Made by a program: the position numbers and the translations under genes. Shown here in pieces: positions 11,619 through 14,504 of a stretch of 14,504 nucleotides of DNA. Source of the stretch: Candidatus Melainabacteria bacterium. Its GTDB lineage: Bacteria > Cyanobacteriota > Vampirovibrionia > 2-02-FULL-35-15. Position 1 is the first letter of the stretch. Each line of letters starts with the position of its first letter. Where the stretch lies: positions 1-14,504 of the forward strand of contig JAHFBD010000028.1 of the NCBI GenBank assembly GCA_023250175.1, written 5' to 3'. The notes under the pieces are model-generated. The model saw only the letters and a list, made by a program, of their open reading frames with translations. It was not told where the DNA came from and ran no database searches.

Positions 11619-14504
11619 TTAGGGGGCTTCTTCTTCATCCTTACAAATATCAGCTTCTGGATAAAGACCTAAACTAAAACTGCAAACACTGGTACATTTT
11701 CCAAAAACTGATTTGCAAACAGGTTCACCTTTACCATTGGGACAAGAAGGTATTCCATCATAACACTGAGGTAAAACTGATGAACTGCTTGAACAATCAT
11801 TACTATTACAATGAGGTTTTTCACAATTCGGTGAAGCATTAACTAATATGAAAACTTTACCAGAGCCTAGAGCAATAAGGCTTTTTCTGTTGTTTCCTTT
11901 TAAATCAGCACTTTTTATATCATTAACACTTCCATATTTTTTAAGAATGGTTCTTGGATGTTCAAATGTGCCATCACCCCTTCCAGTGAGGATGAATACT
12001 TTGCTTAATCCTGTATAAAGATGACGAGTTGTTACTATGAGATCAGTTATTCTATCAGCATTAAAATCATCATTAATAATGTGTGTAGGAAATGGTCCTA
12101 TCTGATAAGTTTGCCCATTTCTAAAAGTACCATCTCCATTTCCAAAATATATAGAAACATCGTGGCCATTATAATTTGCTGCTGCTACATCTATATAAGG
12201 ATCCTCATTAAAAAATCCTGTAGTTATATTACCATCATTAGTACCTGATTTAGCTTCACCTATAAAGTTAAAAGTACCATCTCCATTTCCAAGATATGTG
12301 AACAAGCTGCGACCGCCCCAAGAGCTAGAAGTAGCGTTAATTATTAAGTCAGCTACTCCATCTTTATTAAGATCTTCTGCCAGTATATGATTTGGAAATA
12401 GTTTTGTTTTTAAAGTAGTAGTTTCATTAAAAGTACCATCACCTTTTCCAAGAAAGATTTGAACACTATCAAATTCTCTTTGTGGATAAGAAGCAGTATT
12501 ACCTAGAGACCCAATAGCTAAATCATTAAAGCCATCTCTATTAAAGTCACCAGTTGCAATACTGTTATATGTATTAATAATCAATAAAGAACTAATAGGT
12601 GTAAAAGTACCATTGCTATTGCCTAGAAAAATTAATACCTTGCCAGAATAATAATTTTCTGGATTTGATCTTGGTATTGCTAAATCACCAATTCCATCAT
12701 TATTAAAATCACTAGATAAATAATCATGACTTAACCCAAAATCTCCTCCTTCAAATTGCAAATCATTTGTTTTACTAATAAATGTTCCTGCACTTAAATT
12801 GTTTAGTAAAATATCACCATCTTCATAAGATGCAATATCTGGTAAAGAGTCTTTATTGAAATCATTTATAGCAATACCTGGTGCATTGAAAGGGTATTCT
12901 AAAGTATCAAATTTAAATGGACAAGAGGGTGGTGGTATAGAAGTTAGCTGACAATCATCATCACAACCATTACTTGATGAATTACTTTCAGGAGGAGAAC
13001 AAGTTGGAGAGAATTTAACTATTCTGTTTCTAGAATCAAAGTCTAGAAACCAGAGATTACCATCAGGACCGGTAGTAAGAGCTAATGGTCTACTACTAGG
13101 GTTTGGAAGTTTAAAAAACTTAGTAACTTCACCTTCTGTTGTAAGCTTGCCTATTCCTGGTGGACCTGATGTTAAAAACCAGAGATTACCATCTGGTCCA
13201 TTAGTAATGAAATGTAGATCAAGATCTGATGGAACATCAAACTCAGTAAACTCTCCATTAGGTGTAATTCTACCTAGTTTACTGAAAGCCCCTACAGATT
13301 CTGGGAACCAAAGATTACCATCTGGTCCAGTAGTAATATTGCCCAAATAAAAACCTTCTGAATCAGGAATATCAAATTCAGTAAACTCACCTTCAGGCGT
13401 AATTCTACCTAGCTTGTTATAAGAATAATCTCTCCAGCCATCTTCATTTATGTTTACAGCTCCTCCTGTAAACCAAAGATTGCCATCTGGTCCAAAAGTA
13501 ATATCGCCTATAGAGTTAATTGTATTTTGAGGAAGATCAAACTCACTAGCTTCTCCATTGGGCGTAATTTTACCTATTTTCAAAGAGTCTGCTGTACCTT
13601 CAGCTGTTAATGCTTCTGTAAACCAGAGGTTACCATCTGGTCCTAAGGTAATCTTTCTTGGATAACCATTAGAGGGAAGCTCAAACTCTGTAATCTCACC
13701 ACTAGGTGTAATCTTGCCTATTTTCCCAGGATTATATTCTCTATCATTAGCATTATTCTTTGAATAGTTTTCTGTAAACCAGAGATTACCATCTGGTCCA
13801 TTAGTAATATCGTAAAGGTTACTGTTTGGAGTAGGAATCTTAAACTCAGTAAATTTCCCCTCAGGTGTAATTTTCCCTATTTTATTTCTACCAGGTTCTA
13901 CAAACCAGAGATTACCATCTGGTCCTGTGATAAGTCCTTGGGATCTGCTTCTAACAGATGGAATAACAAATTCTTTAATACAGCTATTAACTCCGTTTGA
14001 AGAACCACTATCACACTGTTCAGCAAAAATATTAGGCTGTATTATGCCATCACCACAGTATTCAACCTTGCACCTGTTTGAACACCCAAGTATTTGATTA
14101 CTGCCACATTCTATCTCTGAATTTGATTCTATCCTTTGATCTCCACAACGTTCAGGCATACAATCATCATCACAACCATCTCCATTAATGTTATTTCCAT
14201 CATCACATCCTTCAGCATGGTCCAACACCTTAGTAGCAGTATTTTGTACTATGCCATCACCACAATAGCCTTCTAATTCCGCAAGAGCAAAAGGTGATGC
14301 GCTGGAAACATTGCTTGTAATTGTTCTGTTTGCAATATCTAGTTTTGCAACACTTAAAATTTCCCATTGATTATTTGTTTCATGTAATATTCGTAGATTT
14401 GTTGGATTTGTTGTTGGCAGTGGATTTATTGTTGGAATTGGATTTGTTGTTGGCAGTGGATTTATTGTTGGAATTGGATTTGTTGTTGGCAGTGGATTTG
14501 TTGT
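11619..14504 (-). CDS. large secreted-type multidomain beta-propeller protein (N-terminus beyond window)
   Basis: The frame is open on the minus strand to the window edge, giving at least 961 residues; a GTG at 14228 is only an internal codon. Domains from the N-terminal side: a Thr/Pro/Asn linker (about residues 1-34), a short segment, Cys-rich DUF4215-like repeats (about 75-175; CDDGNNINGDGCDDDC), a Vgb/streptogramin-lyase-like propeller of seven blades each with GPDGNLWF (about 185-500), a second CDDDC motif, seven FG-GAP/VCBS-type repeats with DFNxDGxxDLA and NGDGTF (about 535-890), and a Cys-rich tail ending DICKDEEEAP. Disulfide-rich repeats, Ca-binding-like Asp motifs and the Pro/Thr linker suggest an extracellular surface protein for adhesion or glycan binding. 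No signal peptide is visible because the start is missing. Enzymatic lyase activity should not be assumed. Confidence 0.85.
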   Translation of the reverse strand, partial: TTNPLPTTNPIPTINPLPTTNPIPTINPLPTTNPTNLRILHETNNQWEILSVAKLDIANRTITSNVSSASPFALAELEGYCGDGIVQNTATKVLDHAEGCDDGNNINGDGCDDDCMPERCGDQRIESNSEIECGSNQILGCSNRCKVEYCGDGIIQPNIFAEQCDSGSSNGVNSCIKEFVIPSVRSRSQGLITGPDGNLWFVEPGRNKIGKITPEGKFTEFKIPTPNSNLYDITNGPDGNLWFTENYSKNNANDREYNPGKIGKITPSGEITEFELPSNGYPRKITLGPDGNLWFTEALTAEGTADSLKIGKITPNGEASEFDLPQNTINSIGDITFGPDGNLWFTGGAVNINEDGWRDYSYNKLGRITPEGEFTEFDIPDSEGFYLGNITTGPDGNLWFPESVGAFSKLGRITPNGEFTEFDVPSDLDLHFITNGPDGNLWFLTSGPPGIGKLTTEGEVTKFFKLPNPSSRPLALTTGPDGNLWFLDFDSRNRIVKFSPTCSPPESNSSSNGCDDDCQLTSIPPPSCPFKFDTLEYPFNAPGIAINDFNKDSLPDIASYEDGDILLNNLSAGTFISKTNDLQFEGGDFGLSHDYLSSDFNNDGIGDLAIPRSNPENYYSGKVLIFLGNSNGTFTPISSLLIINTYNSIATGDFNRDGFNDLAIGSLGNTASYPQREFDSVQIFLGKGDGTFNETTTLKTKLFPNHILAEDLNKDGVADLIINATSSSWGGRSLFTYLGNGDGTFNFIGEAKSGTNDGNITTGFFNEDPYIDVAAANYNGHDVSIYFGNGDGTFRNGQTYQIGPFPTHIINDDFNADRITDLIVTTRHLYTGLSKVFILTGRGDGTFEHPRTILKKYGSVNDIKSADLKGNNRKSLIALGSGKVFILVNASPNCEKPHCNSNDCSSSSSVLPQCYDGIPSCPNGKGEPVCKSVFGKCTSVCSFSLGLYPEADICKDEEEAP
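13048..13925 (-). repeat. seven near-identical blade-coding repeats
   Basis: The plus-strand sequence AACCAGAGATTACCATCTGG or a close variant recurs near 13048, 13177, 13305, 13471, 13621, 13777 and 13902, encoding the GPDGNLWF strand of each propeller blade. The copies near 13177 and 13777 share about 32 identical bases. Confidence 0.85.
14404..14504 (-). repeat. 36-bp tandem repeat encoding Thr/Pro linker
   Basis: Two perfect 36-base units (14404-14439 and 14440-14475) and a partial third with one mismatch run off the window edge. Translated on the minus strand they give a 12-residue unit of the type NPLPTTNPIPTI. Each unit is itself two related 18-base halves. Confidence 0.9.

Noticed and set aside
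14226..14228. GTG as start of the propeller protein
   Set aside because: The frame is open far upstream with coherent Cys-rich and repeat sequence, so the GTG is internal.
14404..14504. CRISPR-like array
   Set aside because: The repeats are directly contiguous without spacers and lie in frame in a coding region.

Overview
The window is AT-rich bacterial DNA carrying ordinary housekeeping genes plus several densely structured intergenic regions. The best lineage hint is panC followed directly by cmk on the same strand. These two enzymes are fused into one bifunctional protein in Cyanobacteria, so a deep-branching or non-photosynthetic relative of Cyanobacteria (Melainabacteria/Vampirovibrionia-like) is a reasonable but unproven guess. 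There are no photosynthesis genes, transposases, tRNAs, rRNAs or CRISPR arrays here.

Layout. Bases 1-1441 hold the end of a nitrate/sulfonate/taurine-type ABC transporter ATPase and rsmI (16S rRNA methyltransferase). Bases 1442-1659 contain an unusually GC-rich, strongly foldable element (1492-1609), probably a non-coding RNA or the leader of the diverged nagA (1660-2871). Bases 2932-4272 hold three short unrecognised proteins of 98, 74 and 100 residues. The last two share a C-terminal motif, and each lies behind a structured leader. Bases 4354-4454 hold a candidate L10-type autoregulatory leader with an attenuator, in front of rplJ-rplL. A terminator, another structured leader and accC follow (to 6966). 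secA (minus strand) abuts accC tail-to-tail with no spacer. panC and secA diverge from a 41-base gap, panC is followed by a fourth structured leader and cmk, and the right end is a large, incomplete, secreted-looking minus-strand gene (Pro/Thr linker, Cys-rich repeats, a Vgb-like propeller, an FG-GAP propeller and a Cys-rich tail).

The most novel signal is a hairpin family present four times in intergenic leaders (3309-3334, 3803-3832, 5524-5551, 10828-10857). Every copy has an outer stem of 6-8 bp with different bases, a single bulged T on the 5' side, a 3-bp inner stem with different bases, and a nearly invariant 7-base loop ATTTA(T/C)T. Each lies a few bases downstream of a TATAAT-like box, so it would sit at the very 5' end of the transcript, and each precedes a gene (two small unknown proteins, accC, cmk). 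Stem bases change in compensating pairs while loop and bulge stay fixed. This indicates a selected RNA (or single-stranded DNA) structure rather than chance. I do not recognise it as a known family. Two copies share a 3' segment containing GCGGTAGGTAGAAAC, and in the accC leader a second hairpin separates a Shine-Dalgarno-like sequence from the start codon.

All calls come from reading the sequence; no database search or folding program was run.
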